From assembly GCA_045544615.1 (NCBI GenBank), contig JAZPZI010000014.1:41483-105482 (forward strand): DNA of 64,000 nt, in the 5' to 3' direction. This document shows, in pieces, positions 23,870 through 33,397 of the stretch. The notes below the pieces were generated by a model. That model had not been told where the DNA came from, searched no databases, and saw only the letters and a program-made list of their open reading frames with translations. The stretch is from CAKSFT01 sp045544615 (GTDB taxonomy: Bacteria; Bacillota; Clostridia; UBA1381). A program made the position numbers and the translations under genes. How positions within the stretch are numbered: position 1 is the stretch's first letter; each line of letters begins with the position of its first letter.

Positions 23870-23998
23870 TCAATCAAATCCTTTTAAAATAATCTGTGTA
23901 CAATATTTCGTAATATACCCAGATAATATAAACAACATAAAAAATGCAGACATTGCAAACATTTTAAAAATCAAATATATGACACAATCAGTCGGCAA
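23870..23998 (-). CDS. Possible 42-residue hydrophobic peptide
   Basis: A TTG at 23996-23998, three bases after AGAGG, opens 42 codons with a central hydrophobic stretch (YLIFKMFAMSAFFMLFILSGY) that could cross the membrane. It ends just upstream of the antitoxin promoter. The spacing of the ribosome site is short and the start is weak, so it may not be translated. Nothing else is seen in the 217 bases between the esterase and the antitoxin. Confidence 0.22.
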   Translation of the reverse strand: MPTDCVIYLIFKMFAMSAFFMLFILSGYITKYCTQIILKGFD

Positions 23999-24029
23999 TT
24001 TCCTCTTTATACCTTCACTAGTGCATTAT

Positions 24030-24656
24030 TTATCTCTTTTTGCTTAAAAGCCAATCCATTAGTTCTCTGTTATACGCAAGACACCACGAATTATGTCCAA
24101 CGCCGTCATATCTTGTATATTTCACATCCAAATTACATTCTCTCATTTTTGCTACCATTTCATCCGACTGTGTAGGCGATACAACATCATCATCAGCTCC
24201 ATGAAATGCCCATACTGGCATCTTTAACACTTCTGCATTCCAAGCCATACCGCCACCACAAATCGGTGCAATCGCAGCAAACATATCAGGTCTTGCCATT
24301 GCGGTAAACCATGTTCCGTATCCACCCATGCTAAGACCTGTCAAATATACCCTATCCTCGTCCAAATCAAATTCTATCATCAACTGCTCAATAAATTTAA
24401 TTATCGATTCAACTCTTGCCGCCCAAAAAGTATCCAGAGGACATTGAGGCATTACTACCATACACTCATGGTCATTTTCACTCAAATACTTTGAAAGCCC
24501 GTGAACATCGACAGCCTTTAAGTCCTTTTTTCCTTCTCCTCTTTCTCCCGCACCGTGAAGCTGAATAACGAGTGGTAATTTATCACCCTTTGTTTTCGGC
24601 GAATACTCAACAAAAGGAAAAATCCACTTCTCCTCTCTATGTTCAATTCGTTCCAT
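24030..24656 (-). CDS. Alpha/beta-hydrolase esterase (prolyl oligopeptidase-like), cytoplasmic
   Basis: The 208-residue protein has the catalytic triad of an alpha/beta hydrolase: nucleophile in GLSMGGYG (near residue 110), Asp in GADDDVVSP (near 155) and His in GVGHNSW (near 188). The oxyanion segment is QLHGAGERGEG. It resembles the feruloyl/acetyl esterase group often found with sugar-degradation genes. No signal peptide is present, so it probably deacylates imported oligosaccharides. Last gene of the operon that begins at 31577. Confidence 0.82.
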   Translation of the reverse strand: MERIEHREEKWIFPFVEYSPKTKGDKLPLVIQLHGAGERGEGKKDLKAVDVHGLSKYLSENDHECMVVMPQCPLDTFWAARVESIIKFIEQLMIEFDLDEDRVYLTGLSMGGYGTWFTAMARPDMFAAIAPICGGGMAWNAEVLKMPVWAFHGADDDVVSPTQSDEMVAKMRECNLDVKYTRYDGVGHNSWCLAYNRELMDWLLSKKR

Positions 24657-24686
24657 AATCTTACCTCCTGAATAACATTTAAACTT

Positions 24687-25673
24687 TCATCCTATAACAT
24701 CATTTCCCGAAATGCAACAAACAACATCCTTTACAGCACTTTCAAAAGAATAAAATTCTTCCCCTGTTTTTAAATATTTATCCATCTTTAAAAGGGTTGT
24801 TGCTACTGCTGTTTCTTCATCACTGAGTCTTGCATCTGCAAATGGCGATTGATAATAGACCTTATTACAAAATGTAATTGTACCATTAAAATATCCATCT
24901 AAATTCCCGCTCTTATGCTGTACAATAACACTCTCACAATATTGGTTTTCGGCGTTGAAATATCTTACAGTATTATTCTCTATTTCCCCTCGTGTTCCAC
25001 GAATTAAGAGTCGGTCAGCCCTGATTGGCGAAAAATATTGTTCATAGTCAAAATTATATATTGCACTTTTTCCATCACAGTCAAAAATAGCAATCTGATG
25101 TTTTGAATCTGCAATTTCTTTTTCATCAAGCTCACCTTGCCTGAAATGAGTATGCAAAACTGGATGTATCAGTTTTTTCGAATAAATACATTGGGGATTA
25201 TCTACATCCATAAAAAATCTTATCAGACTCATAGCGTGATATTCATGTGCCACCGAAATTTCAATATGGTTGACCTCTCCTATAATTCCATCTTTTATTA
25301 TTCCTTTAATTGCCTGATACAACGGTTTCAGATGGAATTGCTCTGCCACCTGAAGTTTATATCCCGTTTTTTCCTTTGATATGGGTGCTGCTGGTGTTTC
25401 CTGTAAAACCGCATACCCCAACCCACATAACTCAAAAGATAAATTTGATATATCTTCTTTATTGATACAATTCACAAAAAAATCACAATCAATTTTCAAA
25501 ATATCATTGATAGAATCAACAATCTTTACATCATATGTTTTTTCGAACCTTTCTGCTGTTTCGGTATTTCTTATGCAAACACCCTTGACCGAAAAAATTT
25601 CCGGAATAAGCTTTGCAATTCTCAGGTAAAATTCCGAACGCCAGCCTCCGCCTATAACACAATAATTTATCAT
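24687..25673 (-). CDS. Gfo/Idh/MocA-like oxidoreductase with altered EKP motif
   Basis: The 328-residue protein has an N-terminal Rossmann fold (CVIGGGWRSEFYLRIAKLIP) and a C-terminal domain of the Gfo/Idh/MocA family, whose members usually oxidise or rearrange sugars with NAD(P). The conserved EKP motif with its catalytic Lys reads ETP in LQETPAAPISKEK near residue 93, so the usual lysine is missing. The protein may use another residue or may not be a classical dehydrogenase. It follows the phosphohexomutase gene by 39 bases in a carbohydrate operon. Confidence 0.75.
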   Translation of the reverse strand: MINYCVIGGGWRSEFYLRIAKLIPEIFSVKGVCIRNTETAERFEKTYDVKIVDSINDILKIDCDFFVNCINKEDISNLSFELCGLGYAVLQETPAAPISKEKTGYKLQVAEQFHLKPLYQAIKGIIKDGIIGEVNHIEISVAHEYHAMSLIRFFMDVDNPQCIYSKKLIHPVLHTHFRQGELDEKEIADSKHQIAIFDCDGKSAIYNFDYEQYFSPIRADRLLIRGTRGEIENNTVRYFNAENQYCESVIVQHKSGNLDGYFNGTITFCNKVYYQSPFADARLSDEETAVATTLLKMDKYLKTGEEFYSFESAVKDVVCCISGNDVIG

Positions 25674-25712
25674 AACAGTTTAATCCTACTTCCTGTTTTA
25701 TCACCACAAGCA

Positions 25713-27359
25713 TTAAACTTGCATTATTTCATTAACTGCTTTTTTGACAAAATCAGAATTCATTTTTGCTTCTTCATATGTTTTGCCTTTTGCCAAATAG
25801 TATATTTTCACTTTGGGTTCTGTACCTGAAGGTCTTATTACAAAATCCACATTATTATTCAATTCAAAATACAGTACATCTGATTTCGGCAAAGGTGTTT
25901 CTCCAAGATAATCTGTTAGCTTTACAATCTTGAATTTGCCTATCTTTTCAGGCGTGTTATTTCTGAAAAGACTCATTATATCTTTGATTTTTTTGGCACC
26001 TTCTATGCCCTCGAAAGTTATACTTTCAAGTTCTTCATAATAGCCTCCGAATTTTTCAAAAAGACTTTGCATAACTTCATAGAGTGTCATATTTTTTTGA
26101 GCATAGAATGCTGCCATTTCCGCAGTCAACATACTTGCCACAACCGCATCCTTGTCTCTTGCATATGTGCCCTTTAAATATCCGTAGCTTTCTTCAAAGC
26201 CAAACATATATGTATAATCGTTTGTCTTTTCAAACTCATATATTTTTTCTCCGATAAATTTAAACCCGGTCAGAGTTCTGAATAGCTTTGCACCATAATT
26301 ACTACAAACAGCATCTGCCATTTTAGTAGATACTATTGTCGTTACCACAGCAGGATTTTGAGGCAAATTCTTTGACGATAAAATATAGTCAAGTAGCATT
26401 ATACCCACTTGATTGCCTGTCATTGTAACATATTCGCCTTTTTTATTTTTTACCACAATTCCCATTCTGTCACAATCAGGATCGGTTCCGATTATCAAAT
26501 CTACATTATTTTCCTTTGCAAGCGAAATCGCTATATCAAAGCATTCCTTGTTTTCAGGATTCGGAGATTCTACAGTCGAAAAATCGCCATCCGGTAACTC
26601 CTGTTCTTTTACAATCAGGACATTTTTGAATCCGCTTTTATCAAGAATCCTTCTTACAAGCTTATTTCCACTTCCGTGCAAAGGTGTATATATAAGTTTG
26701 AAATTTTTCTTATCCACATCAGGATTTACTGCTTGAGCATATACATTTTCAATGTAAGCATCGTCAACCTCTTTGCCTATAATTTCAATCAAGCTATCGT
26801 CTGAATCTATATCAACATTAAAAACATCAATGTTATTGATTTTTTCAAGAATGCTGTTAGCTACATGAGGAGGCACTTGTCCGCCATCGCTCCAATAAAC
26901 TTTATACCCGTTATATTTTGCAGGATTATGAGAAGCCGTTATCACAATCCCGGCAGTAGCGGCTAAATGTCTTATGGCAAAGGAAAGTTCCGGTGTCGGT
27001 CTCAGTTCGTCAAATAAATATGTTTTAATGCCACATCCACTCAAGACCTTGGCTGCCTTCTTTGCAAACACTTCGGAAAAATTTCTGCTATCATATGCAA
27101 TTACAACACTTTGAGTTGTTATATCATCACTGTTTTCAATTATATAATCTGCCAGTCCCTTTGTCGCACGGGCAACGATATATTCATTCATTCGGTTTAT
27201 GCCCGCACCAAGAACACCTCGCAAGCCACCTGTGCCAAATTCCAAATGTCTGTAAAATCTATCTTTTATTTCATTATCAGATAATTTTTCAAGTTCTGCT
27301 CGGGTAGCCTCATCTGCTTTTTTTAGCCACTCTGCATATTCTTTTTTATAATCAATCAT
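25713..27359 (-). CDS. pgcA: Phosphoglucomutase/phosphomannomutase, PgcA type
   Basis: The enzyme interconverts hexose 1- and 6-phosphates. The protein of 548 residues has the active-site phosphoserine Ser143 in TASHNP, the Mg-binding loop GTDPDCDRMG (near 285), the sugar loop FGFEESYGYLKG, and the phosphate-binding RPSGTEPKVK near the C-terminus. I use the ATG at 27357-27359 behind AGGAGAAGG; an earlier in-frame start overlaps galM. In this island it would process mannose- or glucose-1-phosphate released by the GH130 and GalT reactions. Confidence 0.93.
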   Translation of the reverse strand: MIDYKKEYAEWLKKADEATRAELEKLSDNEIKDRFYRHLEFGTGGLRGVLGAGINRMNEYIVARATKGLADYIIENSDDITTQSVVIAYDSRNFSEVFAKKAAKVLSGCGIKTYLFDELRPTPELSFAIRHLAATAGIVITASHNPAKYNGYKVYWSDGGQVPPHVANSILEKINNIDVFNVDIDSDDSLIEIIGKEVDDAYIENVYAQAVNPDVDKKNFKLIYTPLHGSGNKLVRRILDKSGFKNVLIVKEQELPDGDFSTVESPNPENKECFDIAISLAKENNVDLIIGTDPDCDRMGIVVKNKKGEYVTMTGNQVGIMLLDYILSSKNLPQNPAVVTTIVSTKMADAVCSNYGAKLFRTLTGFKFIGEKIYEFEKTNDYTYMFGFEESYGYLKGTYARDKDAVVASMLTAEMAAFYAQKNMTLYEVMQSLFEKFGGYYEELESITFEGIEGAKKIKDIMSLFRNNTPEKIGKFKIVKLTDYLGETPLPKSDVLYFELNNNVDFVIRPSGTEPKVKIYYLAKGKTYEEAKMNSDFVKKAVNEIMQV

Positions 27360-27372
27360 ATACCTTCTCCTA

Positions 27373-28284
27373 TCAGTTATTGTTCTCGGCATAAATGCTC
27401 ATATTATATGATATCTTCTCATCAGGCTTTATGTATGTAAATCCATACTGTTCTCTCTTGTCAATGTTCGGGCAATTACTTATCCAGGACTGCGGCTCAA
27501 TACATACATATTTTCCCTCAGAACCCGTGTTGAAAATCATCAGATACTTATATTTTTTATCCAACGAATAATTTATGTTAATATTATCTTCTGCCCGTAT
27601 AGTAATAAGATGATTGTCTCCCAACTCAAAGAGTGCCGACAATTCCTTTTTTGTATTATATCCCTCAGGACTTGTCAACTTTTTTATCCACTCGGTATCA
27701 TCACGGTACTCACCTGTAGGTAAATATTTCTCATTTCTGAAAAACTCTTTTTCTACGCATGCCTGCACATTAAAGCCATCAGTTCCAAAGCATTTAAAGG
27801 TGGTATGAAAACCCAGTCCTACAGGCATATTCGCATCTGACTTATTATGAATAGTAATTGTTTGCAATAACTTTTCGTCCGAAAGAATATACTCTACCTC
27901 TATAGAAAAAGCATGCGGAAATGTCAGGTATGGATGTTCATTTGTTGCATTAAAATGCAGTTTGATTCTTGTTCTGCTCTTTTCTGAAACAACAAATGCT
28001 GTTTCGTGCATTGTACCATGCACGAAACAGCCTGTTTTCGGTTCATTTACTGGAAAAATATATGTTCTCTTTTCAAATTCAAACTCCGCATCCGATATCC
28101 TGTTTGGTGGAAACAACACCGGCATACCATAGAGATATGGGTTTTGTGTTTCAAAATCCGACAACTTCTCGGGCGAGCGTAAAATATCAATCCCAAGTTC
28201 CTTATCAAATAACTTTATGATATTTGCTCCCCTTGCCGGATAAATTTCTGCTATGAGTCTTTCATTTTCAAGCTTATAAATCAA
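27373..28284 (-). CDS. galM: Aldose 1-epimerase family protein
   Basis: The 303-residue beta-sandwich protein resembles galactose mutarotase and related hexose epimerases. It shows the N-terminal ARGANIIKLFDKELG, the conserved His positions in VHGTMHETAF (near 108) and LGFHTTFKC (near 172), and the catalytic Glu in YVCIEPQSWISN (near 270). It converts alpha and beta anomers of a sugar, supplying the right form to a kinase or mutase. It lies 32 bases after the DUF5107-TPR gene and 13 before pgcA. Which sugar is used is not clear. Confidence 0.85.
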   Translation of the reverse strand: MIYKLENERLIAEIYPARGANIIKLFDKELGIDILRSPEKLSDFETQNPYLYGMPVLFPPNRISDAEFEFEKRTYIFPVNEPKTGCFVHGTMHETAFVVSEKSRTRIKLHFNATNEHPYLTFPHAFSIEVEYILSDEKLLQTITIHNKSDANMPVGLGFHTTFKCFGTDGFNVQACVEKEFFRNEKYLPTGEYRDDTEWIKKLTSPEGYNTKKELSALFELGDNHLITIRAEDNININYSLDKKYKYLMIFNTGSEGKYVCIEPQSWISNCPNIDKREQYGFTYIKPDEKISYNMSIYAENNN

Positions 28285-28316
28285 AATAGCAAATCACCTC
28301 TGAAAATCTCAAAAAA

Positions 28317-31300
28317 TCAGCCAATCACAGATTTTTTAATCTGGTCAAAAGCATAAATCGGGAATTCATACTTTTGAATAGCCTTAGCCATATCAATAAA
28401 CTTTTCTGCCTCATTGAATTTGCCAAGACCAAGCAAAGCATACGCTTTCAATGTATATCCGCTCAAAAGATTATTCTTTACAATATCGTCTTCAAACGGT
28501 AGCGGCGATGGTGAACCAACACCATAATATGTTCTTCTGTCGCAATTTGAAATGAAGTTTTCAGCTGTATCAAGCATTTCTTCCAATACCTTTCTTGCCT
28601 CTGCAAACTTATTCAATTTTCTGAGTGCCAATGCCCTGAACAATGAAAGTTCAGAAACTGCCGCTTTATACACGGCTGCTTCTTCGTAGCACTCGTTTGC
28701 ATCCTTGCCCTGAATTTCCAAAAGCTGTCCAAGGTAATAGAAAATATGCGCTTCCTGATTGAAAAATGTCTTTGCTTCACCGTATGATTTCGGCATATTT
28801 ATACCGTTTTTATAGATCTCCTCTGCCTTTTTATACTCACCCATCGCAGTAAGCTCGTTTCCATAAAGAACGTGCATCCATGCATGCTGTTTGGTAAGTT
28901 TTCCTTCTCCGCCTTCATAAATATGGAAACGACGATTTTTAGCCATTTCTATTGCTTCTGCATACTCGCCCACAAGACATTTCAATGTGATCTTATCAAG
29001 ATAACAGTCGTCACGCTTCATCATCAAATCATTGTACTTTTCGTACATTTCCAAACGCTTGCTTGGCGAATAATCCATATTCTTGAGAAGCTGCTGATAT
29101 TCCATAATAAGCCTCGGTTCTGTCGGCAAGTACAAAAGTGCTTTTTCCATACAGGTTTTTGCACCAAGAAAATCCTGTTTCTTATCAAAATATGCAAGAG
29201 CAAGATTTCTGTATGCCTTTGCATATTCAGGATTTATGCTGATAGCATTTTCCCAAAGTGCGATTGCATTGTCATAACCAAATCGGTCATAGTAGAGGCA
29301 TCCAAGATAATAATTTGCTTTAGCAGCATCCTTGCAAAGCTCAATAGCTTTTTCTAAAACTGCAATATCATCAATTCTTGACGGGAAGCAGTATTCTTCA
29401 TCCATTGCTTCCGCAAATTTAATCGCTTTAATTGCACTATCGTTATCTCCAAGCATGGCATAGCAATATGCTTTATAATAATCATAAAGAGGATAAGCTT
29501 TCTTTGATATTTCAAGTGCGGAAATTGCATCCTTATAGAATCCGGCATTTACGTATGCAGCAGCGACATCAATAAAGTTTTCAGGCTTTGAATCAAACAT
29601 TTCACAGATTTCTGCCTTATTGTCTGTGTGGTTTGAAAGTTCCACTCTTGCAAGCATATTGAGCTTATCAATTTCTATAACCTGATTTGCGATTTCCAAT
29701 GATTTTTCATTCTCGCCAAGTGTTCTGTAAATCGCAGATTTTAGGTTCATTGCTCTTGTATGGCCATTATTTAAAGATATCGATTCATCAAGGTTTCGAA
29801 GTGCATCGGCATATCTTTCCTTTATTGAGTCAATTTCTGCAAGTGCAAAAAGTGCAGCACTTCTGTAGCTATAATCCCACGCAGCACGATAAAGTGTATC
29901 GTAAGCATCATCAAGGCTACCCATATACTTGAGTGCCATACCCTTTAAGTAGAACGCCTCAACATCAGCAGGATGCTGATTTCTGGATGTCAGTCTTTCT
30001 ATCGCTGCATCACAGTAATCTATACACTCCGAAAACTGTCCATTCTTGAGTGAATACCTTGCCATTGCAGTATTGCAACGAATATCACCGCTATCCCTCT
30101 TTAACCCTTCTTTGAAGTAATCACAAGCGTTGTAATTGTGTTGTTTATACTGTTCAAGATGCAAACCGTTTATGTATAGCTCTTCTACAGTTTCGATTTC
30201 GCATGGTCTCAAAACCGGCATTCTTGGTTCAATCGGTTGTTTCTGACCTCTTACATATGTTTCATACGAAATAAGAACCTTGTTGTTCTCTGCAACAAGT
30301 GCAACAGTAATATCTTCGATATTCATTCCATTCATCGGAATTTCCTTAAGATACGACTTATCCGGTGTAAAATCACCCTTTTCTTCATATACAATATTAC
30401 CCTTGTTCTTCACAACAACTGTTGCACTGTTAAATGTACCGGTAACATTGAAGCCAAAGAAAAGATTTTCACCACGTACTTCAACATTTACAGCCGCATC
30501 AATACTTGCATTTTTTACATCACCAATATCACGAATCGGATACCAATACTGTTCAAATTCTTTTGTTTCATAAGGTGCAATCCATGTAAAGTCAGGCTGA
30601 TTATCAGTAAATACACCTGTCATAAGCTCGATGTACGGACCATTTTCATCGGTAAGATTTGAACACCACATATCACCGAAATCACCCATACCCCAATGCC
30701 ACATCTTTTTACCCGGAGAAATGTGATGATTTGCAACAGTTGCAATACCTTTTTGCTTTCCGCCATCATAACCTGCAACAAAGTCCATATCCGACTGTCC
30801 TTGTGATACAAGGAATGATGAAGGAACTTTAATTGCTTCATACATTGATATATCTGTGCCATCACCAAAATCAAAAGGACGTGCAGAATGATTGATGCCC
30901 TTTGCAATCGGCCAACTCATAATACATCTTCTGTCGTGGTCATTTACCCACTCTACATCGGGCGGGAAAATTGTACGGTATGTTTCATTAACAGGAACGG
31001 CAAGGTTTGCCCACCACATAAAAATCTGCTTCTGTTCTGTACGGTTATATACCTTGATTTTTGCCTTGATGTATGATCGACCAGGATCAACAGTTATACC
31101 TGCCATTCCTTTCATTCTGTAGAAAGGATCGACTTCGCCTGTCCATACAGTTTTTCCACCATCCTTATTTTCCTCAATGTATGCTTCAAGAGGCATATAT
31201 GTTGTAGGACGATGGTGCTGAGGCCAGTTAAACTCAATACCGCCTGAAATCCATGGACCTGCAAGACCAACTAAAGCAGGCTTTACAACTTCGTTATAGT

Positions 31301-31577
31301 AGATAAAGTCATAATTCCCCACCTTATCAAGACCTCTTAAAATCTTACCACCAAGTTCAGGTGCAACTTGTGTATGAATATACTCATTTTCAAGTGTGAT
31401 AATATCGTATTCAACATCTTTTTTGTCATCACTGATGCTATCAGAAAACGGCAACGGATACAATCTTCCACTTGCACCCTGATATGGCTTGTGTTCAAAA
31501 AACATCGGCAACTTTATTGCCTCTGCCGGAACATATGTAGGTATAATTTGTTTCTTTCTATTTGCTTTTACGCTCAT
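28317..31577 (-). CDS. DUF5107 and TPR-repeat protein
   Basis: The 1086-residue protein has no signal peptide. Residues about 35-370 match the DUF5107 domain (YDIITLENEYIHTQVAPELGGKILRGLDK, FNWPQHHRPTTYMP, WGMGDFGDMWCSNLTDENGPYIELMTG), which looks like a galactose-mutarotase-type sandwich. After a beta-rich linker (380-460) come a dozen or so tetratricopeptide repeats to about residue 900, for example YYLGCLYYDRFGYDNAIALW. The family is found beside sugar catabolism genes but its activity is unknown. It is first in an operon with galM, pgcA, a Gfo/Idh protein and an esterase. A GGAG site lies before the ATG. Confidence 0.88.
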   Translation of the reverse strand: MSVKANRKKQIIPTYVPAEAIKLPMFFEHKPYQGASGRLYPLPFSDSISDDKKDVEYDIITLENEYIHTQVAPELGGKILRGLDKVGNYDFIYYNEVVKPALVGLAGPWISGGIEFNWPQHHRPTTYMPLEAYIEENKDGGKTVWTGEVDPFYRMKGMAGITVDPGRSYIKAKIKVYNRTEQKQIFMWWANLAVPVNETYRTIFPPDVEWVNDHDRRCIMSWPIAKGINHSARPFDFGDGTDISMYEAIKVPSSFLVSQGQSDMDFVAGYDGGKQKGIATVANHHISPGKKMWHWGMGDFGDMWCSNLTDENGPYIELMTGVFTDNQPDFTWIAPYETKEFEQYWYPIRDIGDVKNASIDAAVNVEVRGENLFFGFNVTGTFNSATVVVKNKGNIVYEEKGDFTPDKSYLKEIPMNGMNIEDITVALVAENNKVLISYETYVRGQKQPIEPRMPVLRPCEIETVEELYINGLHLEQYKQHNYNACDYFKEGLKRDSGDIRCNTAMARYSLKNGQFSECIDYCDAAIERLTSRNQHPADVEAFYLKGMALKYMGSLDDAYDTLYRAAWDYSYRSAALFALAEIDSIKERYADALRNLDESISLNNGHTRAMNLKSAIYRTLGENEKSLEIANQVIEIDKLNMLARVELSNHTDNKAEICEMFDSKPENFIDVAAAYVNAGFYKDAISALEISKKAYPLYDYYKAYCYAMLGDNDSAIKAIKFAEAMDEEYCFPSRIDDIAVLEKAIELCKDAAKANYYLGCLYYDRFGYDNAIALWENAISINPEYAKAYRNLALAYFDKKQDFLGAKTCMEKALLYLPTEPRLIMEYQQLLKNMDYSPSKRLEMYEKYNDLMMKRDDCYLDKITLKCLVGEYAEAIEMAKNRRFHIYEGGEGKLTKQHAWMHVLYGNELTAMGEYKKAEEIYKNGINMPKSYGEAKTFFNQEAHIFYYLGQLLEIQGKDANECYEEAAVYKAAVSELSLFRALALRKLNKFAEARKVLEEMLDTAENFISNCDRRTYYGVGSPSPLPFEDDIVKNNLLSGYTLKAYALLGLGKFNEAEKFIDMAKAIQKYEFPIYAFDQIKKSVIG

Positions 31578-31609
31578 TTTTCTTCTCCATCCCGTCTTAA
31601 ATTTTAATT

Positions 31610-31638
31610 ATTATATCATTACGAATCATATATATAAA
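31610..31638 (-). promoter_or_regulatory. Likely promoter of the DUF5107-TPR operon
   Basis: On the minus strand a perfect TATAAT (31610-31615) is preceded at 17 bases by TTTATA, a weak -35. A poor -35 would fit activator control. Confidence 0.45.
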
Positions 31639-31692
31639 TGGACAAAATTTATTTATTAAAGCACTTTTTATAGACTGAATTATATATCACTT

Positions 31693-33393
31693 TTAGTCCT
31701 TAAAGGTTATTTTTACGATAACCGAAGTATATACTCCATGTTCACTTTCTATACTGATACCACAGTCTTCTCCATAGAACAATTTAATTCTTTCATTTAC
31801 ATTATTTAGTCCGAAACCCGAACCCGCTTTTAAAAGTAACGTATCAATTTTATCTTCAGGAATACCAATGCCGTTATCATTGATTACAAAAATTATATAT
31901 TTGTCTTCGTTATACCCGACAATGTTAATCGTATTGCAATCTTCCGATGTTTTGTCCTTGAATCCATGCTTTACAGCATTTTCAATTATTGGCTGCATAA
32001 TCATTTTCAAAATACTGCAATCCAAAATATTATCCGGGACATCCCAAAGAAACTCTATATTTTTATCAAATCTCAGATTTTGGAGGTTTATGTACAGTTC
32101 AACATGTCTTAGTTCTTCACGCACGGTCATTAAGTCTTTTCCGTGGTTTAATGTAAGCTTATAGTATTCAGACATCCATTTGGCAACTTCTGAAATCTCA
32201 GTCTGGTTATTTATAATCGCCAGGCTGTTTACAATCTCCAGAGTATTATACAGAAAATGCGGATTGATTTGTTCTCTTAAAATCTTCAATTCCAGTCTTT
32301 TAGTGTTCTCTGCATTTCTTTTTTGTTCTTCAAGTATTTCCTCAAACTCAAAGAGCAGATTGTTGTATCCTTCTATGCTTCGGTCAACATCATCACGCAC
32401 TTCGTCTATCGGAATAGGCTCAAATTTTCTATCCTTTATTTTCCCCATGTGTTTTATCAAAAGTATCATTTTTTTCGTAATGCTGTTTATAATAGCTTTT
32501 GATGCAAGTATACCAAGTAAAAGCAATATAAGTGATATGCTTATCGTAATCAAAACAATGGTGTAATACATTCTCATCATATCATTCATTGAAATCTTAC
32601 TTACCAAAGACAAATCGGAATGTGAAACATCTACTCGGAATGTTTTATAATTTTTTAAAGTTGACTTTTCGTCAGTTTGAGAAACAACTTCTCCTTGGGA
32701 GTTTTCTAAATATAATACACTGTTTTGAGATAATTTACTGTTTTCCAATAAGTCTTGAATAAATTCTTCAGAAACAGATATGTGCATAACCCCTATTATT
32801 TCCTGATAATTTGTTGAAGATTTTATCACCTGAATATGATGAAAAGATTCGTTTTTGGTCATTTCATCATCAAAGTATGAATTATCAAGAAAGATCGAAT
32901 TTACTCCTTCAACATTGAGCTTGTCCATCCATTTGGATGACATAACCTCTTCCCATGTATACGATTCTCGGCTCTCGGTATCATATACATAACCACTTCG
33001 CATATAAATCTTTATGTTTTCAATATTATAAGCTTCTTGTATCTCGCTGAGTCTTAATGCCATATACCTGTATTCATTATATCCTGATAATATTTCTCTA
33101 TCACTACCATCCATAAAATCGTTCTCGGACTTTATCAGGTTAATAATTCGTGCATCTCTTGTCACTTCGTCCAATGCTTTTTTGTTATCCGAAACAACTC
33201 TATCAAGGATTATTTGTGTCTGTGCTATGTTTTGATTTGCCAAAAAAGAAGTCTGCTTTACAAAATACATATGCACACACAGAAATACCGCAATGACATT
33301 TATAATAATCATGGCAGCAACTAACGATATTTGAAGCATCAATAATTTATTATTCCAAGAGATTTTTTTTTGAAATTCAATAAACTTTTTCAT
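31693..33393 (-). CDS. yesM: YesM-like sensor histidine kinase
   Basis: The 566-residue membrane kinase has two transmembrane helices (about 18-41 and 287-310) around an extracellular sensor domain, a HAMP-like region, a His_kinase domain with the phosphoacceptor in REQINPHFLYNTLE, and an ATPase domain with NDNGIGIPEDKI and GFGLNNVNER. This is the LytS/YesM group, which in Firmicutes pairs with AraC-type regulators and senses extracellular sugars or cell-wall pieces. It lies four bases after the yesN-like gene. It probably controls the neighbouring carbohydrate operons. Confidence 0.93.
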   Translation of the reverse strand: MKKFIEFQKKISWNNKLLMLQISLVAAMIIINVIAVFLCVHMYFVKQTSFLANQNIAQTQIILDRVVSDNKKALDEVTRDARIINLIKSENDFMDGSDREILSGYNEYRYMALRLSEIQEAYNIENIKIYMRSGYVYDTESRESYTWEEVMSSKWMDKLNVEGVNSIFLDNSYFDDEMTKNESFHHIQVIKSSTNYQEIIGVMHISVSEEFIQDLLENSKLSQNSVLYLENSQGEVVSQTDEKSTLKNYKTFRVDVSHSDLSLVSKISMNDMMRMYYTIVLITISISLILLLLGILASKAIINSITKKMILLIKHMGKIKDRKFEPIPIDEVRDDVDRSIEGYNNLLFEFEEILEEQKRNAENTKRLELKILREQINPHFLYNTLEIVNSLAIINNQTEISEVAKWMSEYYKLTLNHGKDLMTVREELRHVELYINLQNLRFDKNIEFLWDVPDNILDCSILKMIMQPIIENAVKHGFKDKTSEDCNTINIVGYNEDKYIIFVINDNGIGIPEDKIDTLLLKAGSGFGLNNVNERIKLFYGEDCGISIESEHGVYTSVIVKITFKD

Positions 33394-33397
33394 TTAC

